Source: an uncultured Pirellulales bacterium
Lineage (GTDB): Bacteria; Planctomycetota; Planctomycetia; Pirellulales; Thermoguttaceae
DNA length: 64,000 bases
NCBI GenBank assembly: GCA_938015445.1
Contig: CALLPE010000009.1
Span: 1-64,000 of the forward strand
Direction: 5' to 3'
Shown: piece by piece, positions 8,736-18,286 of the stretch
How positions within the stretch are numbered: the first letter of the stretch is position 1
How the letters are laid out: the number at the start of each line of letters is the position of its first letter
Made by a program: the position numbers and the translations under genes
The notes under the pieces: generated by a model
What the model saw: only the letters and a program-made list of their open reading frames with translations
Databases searched by the model: none
What the model was told of the DNA's origin: nothing

Positions 8736-10642
8736 GCTGTATCCTGGGAAACGGCGAACGGGAGGGTGCGCGCGAAGCGGAAATGCTTGCCAGCCAGCAC
8801 CGCCTGTACCGATTGCGGCAGCACGCGCAGTTCTATTGTTGCCGATTGCGAGGGCTGTTGGCCGTCGCCCACCTCCAACAAGTGGACTAACACCAAGCTG
8901 TCTGCACCGCGGTACGTGTAGCTTACCCGATGTGTGCCTACTTCGGTAGGCTCAACGGTCGGAGGCTTGCCGCCGGGATACACCGGGGTGCATCGCAACC
9001 AGCTCCGACCGTTACTGGTCCACACACTGTGCTGCTGGTGCTTGGGAGCGGCGGGGCACTGAAGCAGCCATTGCACCTCGGGTAAGGTCTTCCCAGCAGG
9101 AGCTGATAGCTGGTCTACGACCAGAACCTTGTCGGGCCGGAGGAACAGTAATTGCCGCACGCAGCTTTGCACTACTTGCGGGTCGTAAGCCTGGGCGAAC
9201 TGCGCTGCCGCAGCCGCCCAAGTGCCCGATTCCTTGTAGAACGGCATGTCGCCGGTCTCCAGCATCTGTCCTGCGTTGAGGTTCCTTTGAAAATCTTCCA
9301 CCGTGCGGAACCATTGGCCGCGGCAGGCCCGTTGGCCGACGCCGCCCAACAGCAACGTGTTATGGCAATCGGTTGGCTGCTGGGGGCCTCTGATACGGGG
9401 ATACACCGGCGGATCGACGGCCAGCAAGCCGTGGCGGTAGATGATGAAACTACCCTGGTCGTAGTGATGATGATCTCCGTAATGGTCGGTGCAGCGGAGG
9501 GTGACGATCGTGGCGTTGTCGTCCCAGGAACTGCGAGCGATGAAATGCGCGGCGTTTGCCCCACCGGCCAGGAAACTTAGCGGCAATGGGAAGGATGGTT
9601 GTGCGGCCGGGGACTTCAGATTGCGCGTGTAGATGAAATAGCACATCACCGTCGGCCCGTAAAAGCGGGCCGAGCCGCGCTTGGCCGCCAGCCAGCCACT
9701 CAAGTACCCCGCATGTGGCGCGGCGGTAGCCCAGTACAAGGCGTCGATGGCGCCGGCCATTTCGTGTGTGACCCCCCCGTTGGGTCCGCCTTGCAAATCG
9801 CCCCAAGGGATGTAGCGCATATCGGGCAACACGCTATGGACGAGGTTTTCCAGATGTCGGTTGAGGAAATCGCCGTACTCGGCTTTGATGCGGCCCAACA
9901 GGTCGGTTTCGGCAGCGCTCTGCGCTGCCAACAATGTGAATACTCCAGGGGTCAACACGTACAGCGACCAATAGCCCATCGGTTCGCTGGGCAGCCCGTC
10001 CAGGTATTGCCAAGCCGGGAGCAGTCCGGTGTTGAATCGCTGGCGGATGGCCTCATACAGGCGGTCCGACTCGGCGTCTTCGCCGGCGGTCGCCAGCGCC
10101 CAAAGCGCCGTTCCTCCGGCCGACATCCAGATGTAATTGTGGAAGATGTGGTCATCGGTCTGTTTCAGGCCGGCCTGGGCGAGCGGCAGAATCGCTTTGC
10201 GGACCTGCGCACGAATGGCCGGCGTGAATTCCGGATGGTTGTACAGCCAGTCGTAAGCCAGCCCGAACTCAGTCAGCCGATGGTAGGTGTGAAAGGTGTC
10301 GAACTTCTCGGGCAGGCGGTACGATTGCAGCCGGGCGATGGCCTGCCGGGCGGCTTTGTCGTCGCCGGTAATCAGCCACACCAGCGCCTGGCAGGCGGCA
10401 TTGGGCTGCTGCAAGAGTTGCTCGAACAGACGTCGGTATTCCTCGCCCGCGCCAGGCAAGCGCAATTGTTCTAGCGACACCGCGTGCGGTGTGGCCTTGG
10501 GGCGCAGCAGCACTCGCGGGCGGTCATGCTTCAGTTTGTCGGCTGGGGGCAACAGATCGAGTGACGCCGGCCGGGCTGTGCCCGTGCCACATATCATTGC
10601 TGCCAGCAAACTGGCCAAAAGGAACAAGAAGCGCGGTGGCAT
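8723..10642 (-). CDS. Secreted heparinase II/III-like polysaccharide lyase
   Basis: The 639-aa product starts with a signal peptide (MPPRFLFLLASLLAAMICGTG); GGAG lies 6 nt before the ATG at 10642. An alpha-barrel domain (about residues 60-330; FHTYHRLTEFGLAYDWLY, FHNYIWMSAGGTALWALA) precedes a beta-rich heparinase II/III C-terminal domain, where SSWDDNATIVTLRCTDHYGD and HHHYDQGSFIIYRHG carry the metal-site histidines. The family cleaves uronic-acid polysaccharides (heparin, alginate and others) by beta-elimination, probably in the periplasm or outside the cell. No sulfatase or transporter neighbours indicate which glycan. Confidence 0.85.
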   Translation of the reverse strand: MPPRFLFLLASLLAAMICGTGTARPASLDLLPPADKLKHDRPRVLLRPKATPHAVSLEQLRLPGAGEEYRRLFEQLLQQPNAACQALVWLITGDDKAARQAIARLQSYRLPEKFDTFHTYHRLTEFGLAYDWLYNHPEFTPAIRAQVRKAILPLAQAGLKQTDDHIFHNYIWMSAGGTALWALATAGEDAESDRLYEAIRQRFNTGLLPAWQYLDGLPSEPMGYWSLYVLTPGVFTLLAAQSAAETDLLGRIKAEYGDFLNRHLENLVHSVLPDMRYIPWGDLQGGPNGGVTHEMAGAIDALYWATAAPHAGYLSGWLAAKRGSARFYGPTVMCYFIYTRNLKSPAAQPSFPLPLSFLAGGANAAHFIARSSWDDNATIVTLRCTDHYGDHHHYDQGSFIIYRHGLLAVDPPVYPRIRGPQQPTDCHNTLLLGGVGQRACRGQWFRTVEDFQRNLNAGQMLETGDMPFYKESGTWAAAAAQFAQAYDPQVVQSCVRQLLFLRPDKVLVVDQLSAPAGKTLPEVQWLLQCPAAPKHQQHSVWTSNGRSWLRCTPVYPGGKPPTVEPTEVGTHRVSYTYRGADSLVLVHLLEVGDGQQPSQSATIELRVLPQSVQAVLAGKHFRFARTLPFAVSQDTAAGP

Positions 10643-10744
10643 AACAATCTCCGTTTATAGCGGGAACGCAACATTGTGGGCGGGTTGATTGGCGCTATCG
10701 CAGCCGCGTATGGCACGCGCGGCCAAGCGGCAGGCTAGCATGTA

Positions 10745-12127
10745 TCACTGATTGCGGCTCGAGTCGCGCAGTTCCCTGGCCGCGGTGGCCAGGATGCCAT
10801 ACAGCTCTTCGATGTTCTCCAAATCGACCGCCGAAAACGCCACCCGGACATCATGCGCTCCATCGGCTATCACTCCTACGCCGTACTCTTCCAGTAAGTG
10901 CTTGCGGAAGGCTTCGGAGTCGATGCCCTTGAGTTTCAGGCACATGAAGTATCCGGCGTTGAACGGATAAGGTTCCCACAGGTCGGCGAACTCCGGCCGG
11001 CGCACCACCTCCCAGACCTTCTCGGCCCGCTGCTGAAGGAGCCGCTTTTTCTCGGCCCGCTGCTGGTCCACAGCCTCGTCCGCCAGGGCTTTCGAGAGCA
11101 CTGCCTGGGCCGGCTGCGAGCAGTTGGAGATGGTGCTGCGGATAGCGCCGGCGACCTTCTTTTCCAGGGCATCGTAGAGTTCTTTGTCGCTGGAAGCAGC
11201 CTTGGCGCCGAAGGTCAACATGCCAGCGCGGAACCCCCAGACGAACTCTTCCTTGGTCGGCCCATCCACTTTCACCGCCAGAATGCGCTCGTGCGCACTG
11301 GCAAGGCGGGAAAAAAGCGACTCTTGAAAAGCGGCTGGATGGTAAAACAGCCCAAAATAGGCGTCATCGCTGATTACCAGCAGATTTCGTCCTTGCTGGG
11401 CCGCTTGCAGCAGCATAGCAGCAGTTTCCTCGGCTTCGGCGGCAGTTAGCGAATAGCCGGTGGGATTGTTAGGGAAATTGAGAACCACGATGGTCTTGCT
11501 TCCGATGGGCCGGCTGGCCAGCGCCTGGCGAAAGCCCTCTGTGTTGAAGCCGCCGCCGCCGGTAAACAGCGGAAAACTCACCAACTGCGCCTGGTAGCGC
11601 ACCCCGAACAGCAACTCGTAGTTCTCCCAAAACTTGTCGGGCAAAAGCACCACGTCGCCAGGATCGACGAACAGATCGGCCGCGACGCTCAGGGCATGCG
11701 TCACGCCGCTGGTGACGATTGGCATGGAAAAGCTCTTTCCCACCAGCGAGTGGTTGTTCCGCAGAAGCTTATCGCGCCATAGCCGTCGCAATTGCGGCTG
11801 TCCGGTAGCCGGCGCGTAAGTGACCGCCTCGGCAGGGGTCAGATCATTGAAGTATCGCATCACCGCCGGTAAAAACATCGGCTTGCGGTTTTCCCAGGCG
11901 ATGCCGATAGTGGCGTCGTACCGGTTGGCCTTCTGTTTCGCTTCGGCCGACTGCGCCAAAATGCCCTTGGGAAAGTATAGCCGCCGGCCCAAAGCCGACA
12001 GCATGGCAGCTATGTGCGGGTTCTGTTGCTCGATAACACGATTCAGTTCGGCCGCCAGCGGACGCACCGCTGAACCGCTTTCGTCCGCCGCCATCATCGA
12101 TTCCCGAAAGGCTACTTGCTGACTCAC
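10745..12127 (-). CDS. Class I/II PLP-dependent aminotransferase
   Basis: The 460-aa product has the fold-type I aminotransferase layout: TYAPATGQPQLRRLWRDKLL, the VTSGVTHALSVAADLF cofactor-phosphate region, NFPNNPTGYSLTAAEAE, ISDDAYFGLFY, and the Schiff-base lysine probably in VDGPTKEEFVWGFRAG near residue 290, with a C-terminal arginine-bearing DVRVAFSAV segment. Substrate is undetermined; the sequence is nearer to aspartate/aromatic-type enzymes than to class III or V. The start is GTG at 12127 with GGAG 8 nt upstream. It is transcribed away from the MscS gene. Confidence 0.85.
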   Translation of the reverse strand: MSQQVAFRESMMAADESGSAVRPLAAELNRVIEQQNPHIAAMLSALGRRLYFPKGILAQSAEAKQKANRYDATIGIAWENRKPMFLPAVMRYFNDLTPAEAVTYAPATGQPQLRRLWRDKLLRNNHSLVGKSFSMPIVTSGVTHALSVAADLFVDPGDVVLLPDKFWENYELLFGVRYQAQLVSFPLFTGGGGFNTEGFRQALASRPIGSKTIVVLNFPNNPTGYSLTAAEAEETAAMLLQAAQQGRNLLVISDDAYFGLFYHPAAFQESLFSRLASAHERILAVKVDGPTKEEFVWGFRAGMLTFGAKAASSDKELYDALEKKVAGAIRSTISNCSQPAQAVLSKALADEAVDQQRAEKKRLLQQRAEKVWEVVRRPEFADLWEPYPFNAGYFMCLKLKGIDSEAFRKHLLEEYGVGVIADGAHDVRVAFSAVDLENIEELYGILATAARELRDSSRNQ

Positions 12128-12363
12128 AGCGTTTTCTCCGAAGGTTCAATTACTCAAACCGCCAAACCAACAACAGCCGCAAGCACAAACAGCCTAATAT
12201 GGTTCACTGAGCATACCACCGGTGAGAACCACATCGGCCAGAACTTATTAGACTTAATTGCTTCAACCTAATTGCTCCGTGGCGGAACGTCAATCAGTTG
12301 ATGTTTGCGGCTTGCCGCTTAATGGGTATTATTGGAGCCGTGTCTGTCGATACTGGTACATAT

Positions 12364-13620
12364 ATGCAACCTGTGACAAAATTTTCGCTTTTAGCCGCCG
12401 GACTAGTGGGCGCCCTGCTGGCGTGGGCGCCGGCGTGCTTGCCGGCCGAGCAGTCCGAGCTTAAGTCCGCCGGTGTTTCAGGCGGAGAAGCAGCGCTGAA
12501 CGAGTCTGTCCCGCTTCCGGCCGGAGTCTCTTGGTTTCAACAGTTAGACTTGCAGGCCTTGTGGCTGGAAAACACGTGGCAGGACTGGGCGACTTTGGCC
12601 GGCGCTGTGCTGGCAGGGATACTAGCTGGCCGGCTGGCGGCGCTGGTGGTGCATCGGATTGCTGGGCGATTGGCCCAGCACGGCTGGCACGCTCAGGCCC
12701 ATTTTGTCGATTCAGCGGCTGCGCCGGTAAGTCTGGTGCTGATAACGCTCGGTTTGTGGGTCGGTCTGGCCGGACTGAAGATGAGCCAGCCGATGCAACT
12801 GTTCTTCCAAAAGACAACGGTGATGCTCTACACCCTGGCGGCGGTGCTATATGGATGGAACCTGGCGGGTTTGCTGGACGTGGTCGTCGCCCGGCTGACG
12901 CACAGGCCCGAATCGGTCGTCGAACGGCAATTGGTTCCCATCGTGCGCAAGACAGTGCGCGTGCTGCTGCTGGTGCTGGCGGCGTTGTTTTTGCTGGAGA
13001 GCGTGTTTCATCAGAACATCGGTGCTTGGCTGGCCGGGCTGGGGATCGCCGGTTTGGCGGTTTCGCTGGCAGCACAGGACTCGCTGAAGAATCTGTTTGG
13101 TTCGCTGACGATATTGTTCGACCGGCCCTTCTGCGTGGGCGACCGGATCAGTGCTTCGGGCTACGAAGGGGTGGTCGAGGAAATAGGCTTCCGCTCGACT
13201 AGAATCCGCACGCTCAACGACACGTTGGTGACCATTCCCAACGCTAACATCGTAAATAGCCCAGTGGAAAACATTGCCCGCCGCCGGTTCATCCGCCGCA
13301 CGTGGAACATAACTTTGCCGGGCGATTTGCCGGCCGCACGGGTGCAGGAGGCTGTTGCTGTGGTGCGCGGGGTATTGGAAGAGCCAGACATTCGCCAGCC
13401 GATCACTGCGGTGGTCGACGGCAAGCCGCTCTCGCCGCTGGTGTATTGCAGCGACTTGAGTCCTGGGCAGACGGTCATCAGCATCATTTACTGTCATGCC
13501 CCGGCGGATTTCGCCGCCTATGTGCAACACGCCGAGCGAGTGAATCTGCGAATCGCTGCCGCGTTGCAACAGGCCCAGATACCCTTCAATCCGCTGTTTT
13601 TGCGCTACCGGGCGGATTGA
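12364..13620 (+). CDS. MscS-family mechanosensitive channel
   Basis: The 418-aa product begins with a signal-like segment (MQPVTKFSLLAAGLVGALLA). Several membrane helices follow, then the hallmark MscS pore helix and beta domain: GLGIAGLAVSLAAQDSLKNL, FGSLTILFDRPFCVGDRI, and the VVEEIGFRSTRIRTLNDTLV stretch leading to NANIVNSPVEN. The cytosolic domain ends near residue 418. The channel would open on membrane tension to release solutes during hypo-osmotic shock. The ATG at 12364 was chosen for the signal-like segment; TTG 12298 and ATG 12301 are in-frame alternatives. No strong ribosome-binding site precedes any of them. Confidence 0.85.
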   Translation: MQPVTKFSLLAAGLVGALLAWAPACLPAEQSELKSAGVSGGEAALNESVPLPAGVSWFQQLDLQALWLENTWQDWATLAGAVLAGILAGRLAALVVHRIAGRLAQHGWHAQAHFVDSAAAPVSLVLITLGLWVGLAGLKMSQPMQLFFQKTTVMLYTLAAVLYGWNLAGLLDVVVARLTHRPESVVERQLVPIVRKTVRVLLLVLAALFLLESVFHQNIGAWLAGLGIAGLAVSLAAQDSLKNLFGSLTILFDRPFCVGDRISASGYEGVVEEIGFRSTRIRTLNDTLVTIPNANIVNSPVENIARRRFIRRTWNITLPGDLPAARVQEAVAVVRGVLEEPDIRQPITAVVDGKPLSPLVYCSDLSPGQTVISIIYCHAPADFAAYVQHAERVNLRIAAALQQAQIPFNPLFLRYRAD

Positions 13621-13705
13621 CAGCCGGATTGAATTGCTGCTGCCCCACGTGATGGGCAGTTTGCGCGCTTCGAGGAAACGGGGGAAATGAGGATGGGGCT
13701 GGGTG

Positions 13706-14593
13706 TCAGTAGTGTTCTTGCTGCGGACTCGTAGTGCTTTCTTCCGCCGGTTGACGCACCCATTCGTTAAGCAAGTGGATGTCTACCCGCGAACACATCC
13801 GCATCTGTGCCTGGTCTTGGGCGACTGCCAGCGGCTCGTTGGCACCGGCGACTCCCAGCCGGATTCTGCGCGGGTCGACGCCCAAGGAGATTAATTCTGC
13901 TTGTACGATTCGGCACCGGGCGTAGGCCAGATCGGTGCGGTCCTGGTACTTGGAGTCGGGTGGCAAGGGCAACCGGGAGGCATGTCCGCGGATCTCGATC
14001 TTTTGGGTTTTTCCGGCCAGCTCGTCGGCCACCATCCGCAGTTTGCCCCGTTCTGTGTCGGTCAGCTCGGCCGACCCTTCGGCGAAGAAAATTCGTCCGG
14101 CCGGCAGGACGTACGCGCCCGGTTCAGGCGGACCGGCGCCGGAACCGAGTTCGCTGGTTGGGCCGCGGGGAAAGCGCGTACCGCGAGTGGCCGCTTCTAC
14201 GCGCGGCAGCCCGGTCGAACGCCCGCTACGCGACGGACGCGGCCCGCCCACCCACCAATTCGACAGCGTGTACTCCGGCCCGAATCGCTGATATAAAGAA
14301 TCCAGAATCCGTTGGATTTGCTGCTGGGCCTCGGCCAAGCGCTCGGCGTCCTCGGCAGCGGCCCGATGACGCTCTCCGCCGCCATGGGGCGTTCCGGCTT
14401 GTTCCGAGCCGTCGTTGCGCAATTGCGAGCGCTCGCGCGCCGCCTGATGCCCGCTCTGTCGCGGCCCGCTGCTGCTGGTGGTCGCATACAACACCACGAA
14501 AAAGCACAACAGCAGACTCATCATGTCTGCGTAGGACACGATGTACTCCGGGGCGGAGCCTTCCGAAGACGTCTGTTGTGCTGGGGGAAACAT
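13706..14593 (-). CDS. motB: Flagellar stator protein MotB (OmpA-like domain)
   Basis: The 295-aa product has a single N-terminal helix with the stator motif EYIVSYADMMSLLLCFFVVL, whose Asp is the proton-binding residue. A long low-complexity Arg/Gly/Glu-rich linker (about residues 45-160) and an OmpA-like peptidoglycan-binding domain follow (GRIFFAEGSAELTDTERGKL, IEIRGHASRLP, DLAYARCRIVQAELISLGVD). It pairs with the motA homologue upstream on the same strand (stop about 80 bp before this ATG). The region just before the ATG is a 17-bp tandem duplication with no ribosome-binding site. No flagellar genes are nearby, so a non-flagellar ExbB/D-like role is possible. Confidence 0.82.
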   Translation of the reverse strand: MFPPAQQTSSEGSAPEYIVSYADMMSLLLCFFVVLYATTSSSGPRQSGHQAARERSQLRNDGSEQAGTPHGGGERHRAAAEDAERLAEAQQQIQRILDSLYQRFGPEYTLSNWWVGGPRPSRSGRSTGLPRVEAATRGTRFPRGPTSELGSGAGPPEPGAYVLPAGRIFFAEGSAELTDTERGKLRMVADELAGKTQKIEIRGHASRLPLPPDSKYQDRTDLAYARCRIVQAELISLGVDPRRIRLGVAGANEPLAVAQDQAQMRMCSRVDIHLLNEWVRQPAEESTTSPQQEHY

Positions 14594-14627
14594 GTTTGCT
14601 GGCTATTGTTGTTTGCTGGCTATTGTT
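14594..14627. repeat. 17-bp tandem duplication abutting the motB start
   Basis: Two perfect copies of GTTTGCTGGCTATTGTT (14594-14610 and 14611-14627) lie directly upstream of the motB ATG on the minus strand, so the leader where a ribosome-binding site would be is made of repeat. Translation of motB may depend on coupling or on a leader without Shine-Dalgarno. Confidence 0.9.
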
Positions 14628-14675
14628 GGCTTGTAGTGCGGATTGCGCCTTCGGGCTTTTCGGTGGAAACCCTGA

Positions 14676-15455
14676 TTAAGTCGGCGGCCGGAACTTCGGC
14701 GGCAGGAAGGCGATCAGCTTTTGTTCCACGATCCGGGGGCTGTCTCCCGATTGAATCGCCAACACGCCGCGCACCACGATTTCTTTGGTGAGCATCTCCT
14801 CGTTGTGCATGCACCAGAGTTTTTCAGAAAGCGGAATGTAGATCAAATTGGCTGCCACCACACCGTACAGCGTGCCCACCAGCGCCAGGGCCATCGACGG
14901 CCCGATGGCGTCGGCGTTGGACAGGTTTCCCAGCATAAGTATCAGGCCGAACAACGTGGTCATCATGCCGAAGGCCGGCCCACAACGCCCCATCAATTCG
15001 AACACTCTCTTGCCCTGGAGGTGCCGCTGCTCGGAGGCCTTCATTTCGGTGCGCAGCACTTCCTCTACCGTTTCCGGCTTGATGCCATCGACGGCCATGC
15101 GGATGCCCAGGAAGATGAACGGGTGGTGCACTTCTTCCAGGCGGTTTTCCAAAGCGAGGATGCCGTCGCGGCGGGCGACTTCGGCTAACTCGACGATTTG
15201 CTCGATGGTGTGCAAGGGGTTGTCGGGCTTGCGGAAGAATATTCTTCGGAGAGTTCGGCCCATCCCCAGCACGCTGTAAAGGGGGAAGCCCACCAGTGCC
15301 ACGGCGAACGTACCGCCGACGACCATCATCAGCGAAGGCGGATCGATAAATCCCGCCAGGTTCAACTGACCACCGCTGTACCAGCCCATGAACGCCAAGG
15401 CTCCGCCCATCATGGCGAAGCCCACGATCAGGCCGAGCACGGTTGCCAGGTCCAT
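14676..15455 (-). CDS. motA: Flagellar stator protein MotA
   Basis: The 259-aa product has the four-helix MotA/ExbB layout: MDLATVLGLIVGFAMMGG at the start, FIDPPSLMMVVGGTFAV, a cytoplasmic loop (about residues 85-150) with EEVHHPFIFLGIRMAVDG, and the paired C-terminal helices RCGPAFGMMTTLFGLILML and GPSMALALVGTLYGVVAANL. The frame is open upstream to 15560, but the conserved N-terminus begins at the ATG at 15455. With MotB it would form the proton-driven stator in the inner membrane. The pair forms a small two-gene unit and precedes motB, the usual order. Confidence 0.88.
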   Translation of the reverse strand: MDLATVLGLIVGFAMMGGALAFMGWYSGGQLNLAGFIDPPSLMMVVGGTFAVALVGFPLYSVLGMGRTLRRIFFRKPDNPLHTIEQIVELAEVARRDGILALENRLEEVHHPFIFLGIRMAVDGIKPETVEEVLRTEMKASEQRHLQGKRVFELMGRCGPAFGMMTTLFGLILMLGNLSNADAIGPSMALALVGTLYGVVAANLIYIPLSEKLWCMHNEEMLTKEIVVRGVLAIQSGDSPRIVEQKLIAFLPPKFRPPT

Positions 15456-15976
15456 AGGAAAACCCTGAGAGTTCGATGCGGTCCGTTGCGGTGGGAAGCA
15501 GCCCAGCACCGGGCGAGTCGACGCGACAGTACGATGCGCCGAAACGATAGGCTGCGGCACACAATCACAAGGCGGCTGCGGCCAATGCGTGGCCTCGATT
15601 GGCAGTCATTCCGCAGCGATTGCTCGGCGCACACCCGCTCCCCGCGCCGCTTGCCGTCGGCTGTTCCTTCAAAGTATTTATAGCTTTCCGATCGCTTTGC
15701 GGTGGTCTGATCGAGGAGCAACGCCCGGTGGCAAAGGCTTATTCCACCGTGGGTGCGCGTTTTAAAGCACGCCGGTGGTTGTGGTCGTCATATTCGATAA
15801 ACTGCGCAGCCCCTTCCCACAAGTCACGATGCGTGTAAAATGCGTAACGCTTTGCTGCGCAGCTTGCTGTCGGCGTGCCGTTGGGCCGGCTGAGACCATC
15901 GGAAATTTGCGGCAGAGTCGTTTCTCCGGCCGCTTCGAGCTGGCGCGCCGCAGGTCGGCAGCGATGCTTGATACTT
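15456..15976. other. 520-bp divergent spacer between motA and purM
   Basis: Promoters for motA (minus) and purM (plus) must lie here, but I cannot place either with confidence. A TAAAAT near 15836 could be a -10 box for purM. I see no RNA gene, and the ORFs are short and unlike coding sequence. Confidence 0.4.
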
Positions 15977-17044
15977 ATGGCTAAAATCACTTACAAGGAT
16001 GCTGGAGTCGATCTGGACGTTTACAACCAGGCCATGCAGCGCCTGCCGCGCCTGCTGGCGCGCACCTACACCCCCCGGGTTCTGAAGCTCGAAGGCGGGT
16101 TCGCCGGCCTGTTTCAACTCGACTTCAACAACCCTCTGTTCGCCCGCCGCTACCGCGACCCCGTCCTGGTGGCATGCACCGACGGAGTGGGCACAAAACT
16201 GAAGGTAGCCAGCGCAGCCGGCATCCATCACACCGTGGGCATCGACTTGGTGGCCATGTGCGTCAACGACGCATTGTGCCTGGGGGCAGAGCCGCTGTTC
16301 TTTCTGGACTACGTGGCCCTGCCCAAAGACGACCCGGAACTGCTCCAGCAATTGGTCAGCGGCATAACCGACGGTTGCATGCAATGCGATTGCGCGCTAC
16401 TGGGCGGAGAAACCGCCATCCTGCCGGACACATACGCGCCGGGCGACTACGATCTGGCCGGCTTTTGTGTGGGCGTGGTGGAGCGCGACGAGGTGATCGA
16501 CGGCAAAGCCATAGCCCCGCAAGATGCAATCATCGGCATTGCTTCCAGCGGTCTGCACTCCAACGGTTACAGCCTGGCGCGAAAGATAGTCTTCGAGCTG
16601 GCCAAGCTGACGGTCAACGATTACGTAGAAGAACTGGGGCAGACCGTGGCCCAGGTGCTGCTGGAACCGACAACTATCTACGTTCGGCCTGTCCGCAGCG
16701 TGTTGGGGTATTACCGTGTCAAAAACGTAGTGCATGGCATTGCTCACATCACTGGCGGCGGTTTGCTGGAGAACCTGCGCCGCATCCTGCCCGAAGGCAT
16801 ACAAGCGGTTATTCGCCGTGGCACCTGGCCCACGCCGCCGGTATTCGCGTGGCTCCAGAAGCTGGGCGAGGTCGAACAGGCCGAGATGGAGCGCGTGTTC
16901 AACATGGGAATCGGTATGGTAATGGTGGTGGCGCCGTTTTTTGCCGACAGCATCCGCCAGCAACTTAAGCGCAGCGGGCTGCAAAGCTGGGAAATCGGCT
17001 ACATCCGCCAGGGCCCGCGCAGCGTGATTTGGCAGGAGGGGTGA
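15977..17044 (+). CDS. purM: Phosphoribosylformylglycinamidine cyclo-ligase (AIR synthase)
   Basis: The 355-aa product converts FGAM to AIR with ATP in the fifth step of purine synthesis. Family markers are YKDAGVDLDVYNQ at the N-terminus, VACTDGVGTKLKVA (nucleotide-binding loop), GIDLVAMCVNDALCLGAEPL, the CALLGGETAILPDTYAPGDY motif, GIASSGLHSNGYSLARKI and HITGGGLLENL. Length matches the family. The ATG at 15977 was chosen because homology begins with MAKITYKDAG; upstream codons in the open frame are not conserved. The following gene starts 1 nt past the stop, so the two are probably co-transcribed. Confidence 0.95.
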   Translation: MAKITYKDAGVDLDVYNQAMQRLPRLLARTYTPRVLKLEGGFAGLFQLDFNNPLFARRYRDPVLVACTDGVGTKLKVASAAGIHHTVGIDLVAMCVNDALCLGAEPLFFLDYVALPKDDPELLQQLVSGITDGCMQCDCALLGGETAILPDTYAPGDYDLAGFCVGVVERDEVIDGKAIAPQDAIIGIASSGLHSNGYSLARKIVFELAKLTVNDYVEELGQTVAQVLLEPTTIYVRPVRSVLGYYRVKNVVHGIAHITGGGLLENLRRILPEGIQAVIRRGTWPTPPVFAWLQKLGEVEQAEMERVFNMGIGMVMVVAPFFADSIRQQLKRSGLQSWEIGYIRQGPRSVIWQEG

Positions 17045-17045
17045 T

Positions 17046-17951
17046 GTGGAAAGCCTGACGAAGCGCGTACATCAGCGACGACAATTCATCAGATGTGCGT
17101 TGGCAGCGGCAGCAGGCGCAGTTGCCAGCGGGGCGTTTTGTCCGGTTGGCGCAGCCCAAGGCCAGTGGAAGCTGCGGTTGTCCGGCTCGTCGATCAATTT
17201 CTCCAAACTGCCCATCGAGCAGGCATGCCAGCGGCTGGCTGAAGTGGGTTTCGAGGCAGTCGATCTCTGGTCGGCACACGCCGGCTGCCCACACCTAGAC
17301 GATGTGTTGCAGCGGCTTGGGCCGACCGGTCTTCAAGAACTATTGGCCAAGCACAAGCTGAGGCTGTACAGTTTTTCGGTGTACGTAGGCGGGTATCGGA
17401 AGTACGCGGAACTGTTGGGCAAGTCGGGCGGGGGCGTGGCTGTCCGCGGCAGTGCGCCGCCTTGCGATCCGGCCGAACTGACACCGCGTATGAAACAGTT
17501 TCTCGAATCCCTCAAACCGGAACTCGAGTTGGCGGAGAAGTACAACTCGTACCTGGCCATCGAGAACCATGGCGGAGCGCTACTGAATACGCTCGATTCT
17601 TTCAAGGCCTTCGTGGATCTGAATCGTTCGTCGCGGTTGGGGATCGCCCTGGCGCCGTATCACTTGCAAGCGGCAAAGGCCTCGGTCGAAGAAGCAATCG
17701 CCATCAGCGGAAAGCAACTGCTGTACTTCTATGCCTGGCAGAATGCACCGGGGCTAAAGCAACTGCCGGGCTTCGGGCCGACCGACTTCACCCCCTGGTT
17801 GGCGGCGCTGGCCAAAATCCGGTATCCCTGGTACGTCAACCCATTCATGCACCACGAGCCAGATGCGGACGAAATGTCCGCCGCGCTGCGCAGGTCGAAG
17901 GCGTACTTGGAAGCCTGTTTCCGACAGGCTGGCCAGGTGCATCAGGGATGA
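17046..17951 (+). CDS. Tat-exported TIM-barrel protein (sugar isomerase/epimerase-like)
   Basis: The 301-aa product has a twin-arginine signal (RRQFIRCALAAAAGAVASG) and a xylose-isomerase-like TIM barrel, with SINFSKLPIEQACQRLAEVG, FEAVDLWSAH, YSFSVYVGGYRKYAELLG and YLAIENHGGALLNT as strand and loop segments, where the Glu in AIENH would bind metal. Its planctomycete relatives are numerous and mostly unassigned. The GTG start is 1 nt after purM, implying a shared message, though no functional link with purine synthesis is evident. It probably acts in the periplasm. Confidence 0.8.
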   Translation: MESLTKRVHQRRQFIRCALAAAAGAVASGAFCPVGAAQGQWKLRLSGSSINFSKLPIEQACQRLAEVGFEAVDLWSAHAGCPHLDDVLQRLGPTGLQELLAKHKLRLYSFSVYVGGYRKYAELLGKSGGGVAVRGSAPPCDPAELTPRMKQFLESLKPELELAEKYNSYLAIENHGGALLNTLDSFKAFVDLNRSSRLGIALAPYHLQAAKASVEEAIAISGKQLLYFYAWQNAPGLKQLPGFGPTDFTPWLAALAKIRYPWYVNPFMHHEPDADEMSAALRRSKAYLEACFRQAGQVHQG

Positions 17952-18238
17952 CGACTGCCGCGTCGGGAATCGCCGGCCCAGTGTGGCCATCGTTTAGTCG
18001 ATGCTGCACCGCAGCTTAGGCGATTTTCGTCCGTAGCCCCCGGGCAGCAGTCTTTCTTGGAAGCATAGGCGAACACGGCAAATCGGCCGGCGCACGCAGC
18101 AGGCGAGCGTTCATAGCAGGTTCGTACTCCGATTCGTTGTGTGGCCGATGCCGCCTTGTTTGTGTGTTGGCGTGTTGGTGGTTAATCTACAATTATCCCT
18201 GCCGAGGGCGCGCGATCGGCAACCTTCTAGCATATTGC

Positions 18239-18276
18239 CCTTGAACTATACCTGGGACCTTGAACTATACCTGAGA
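18239..18276. repeat. 19-bp tandem duplication upstream of the NPCBM gene
   Basis: CCTTGAACTATACCTGGGA (18239-18257) is repeated with one change at 18258-18276, ending 10 bp before the ATG at 18287. The rest of the 17952-18286 spacer shows no gene or clear promoter. Confidence 0.9.
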
Positions 18277-18286
18277 GATAGCGGAC

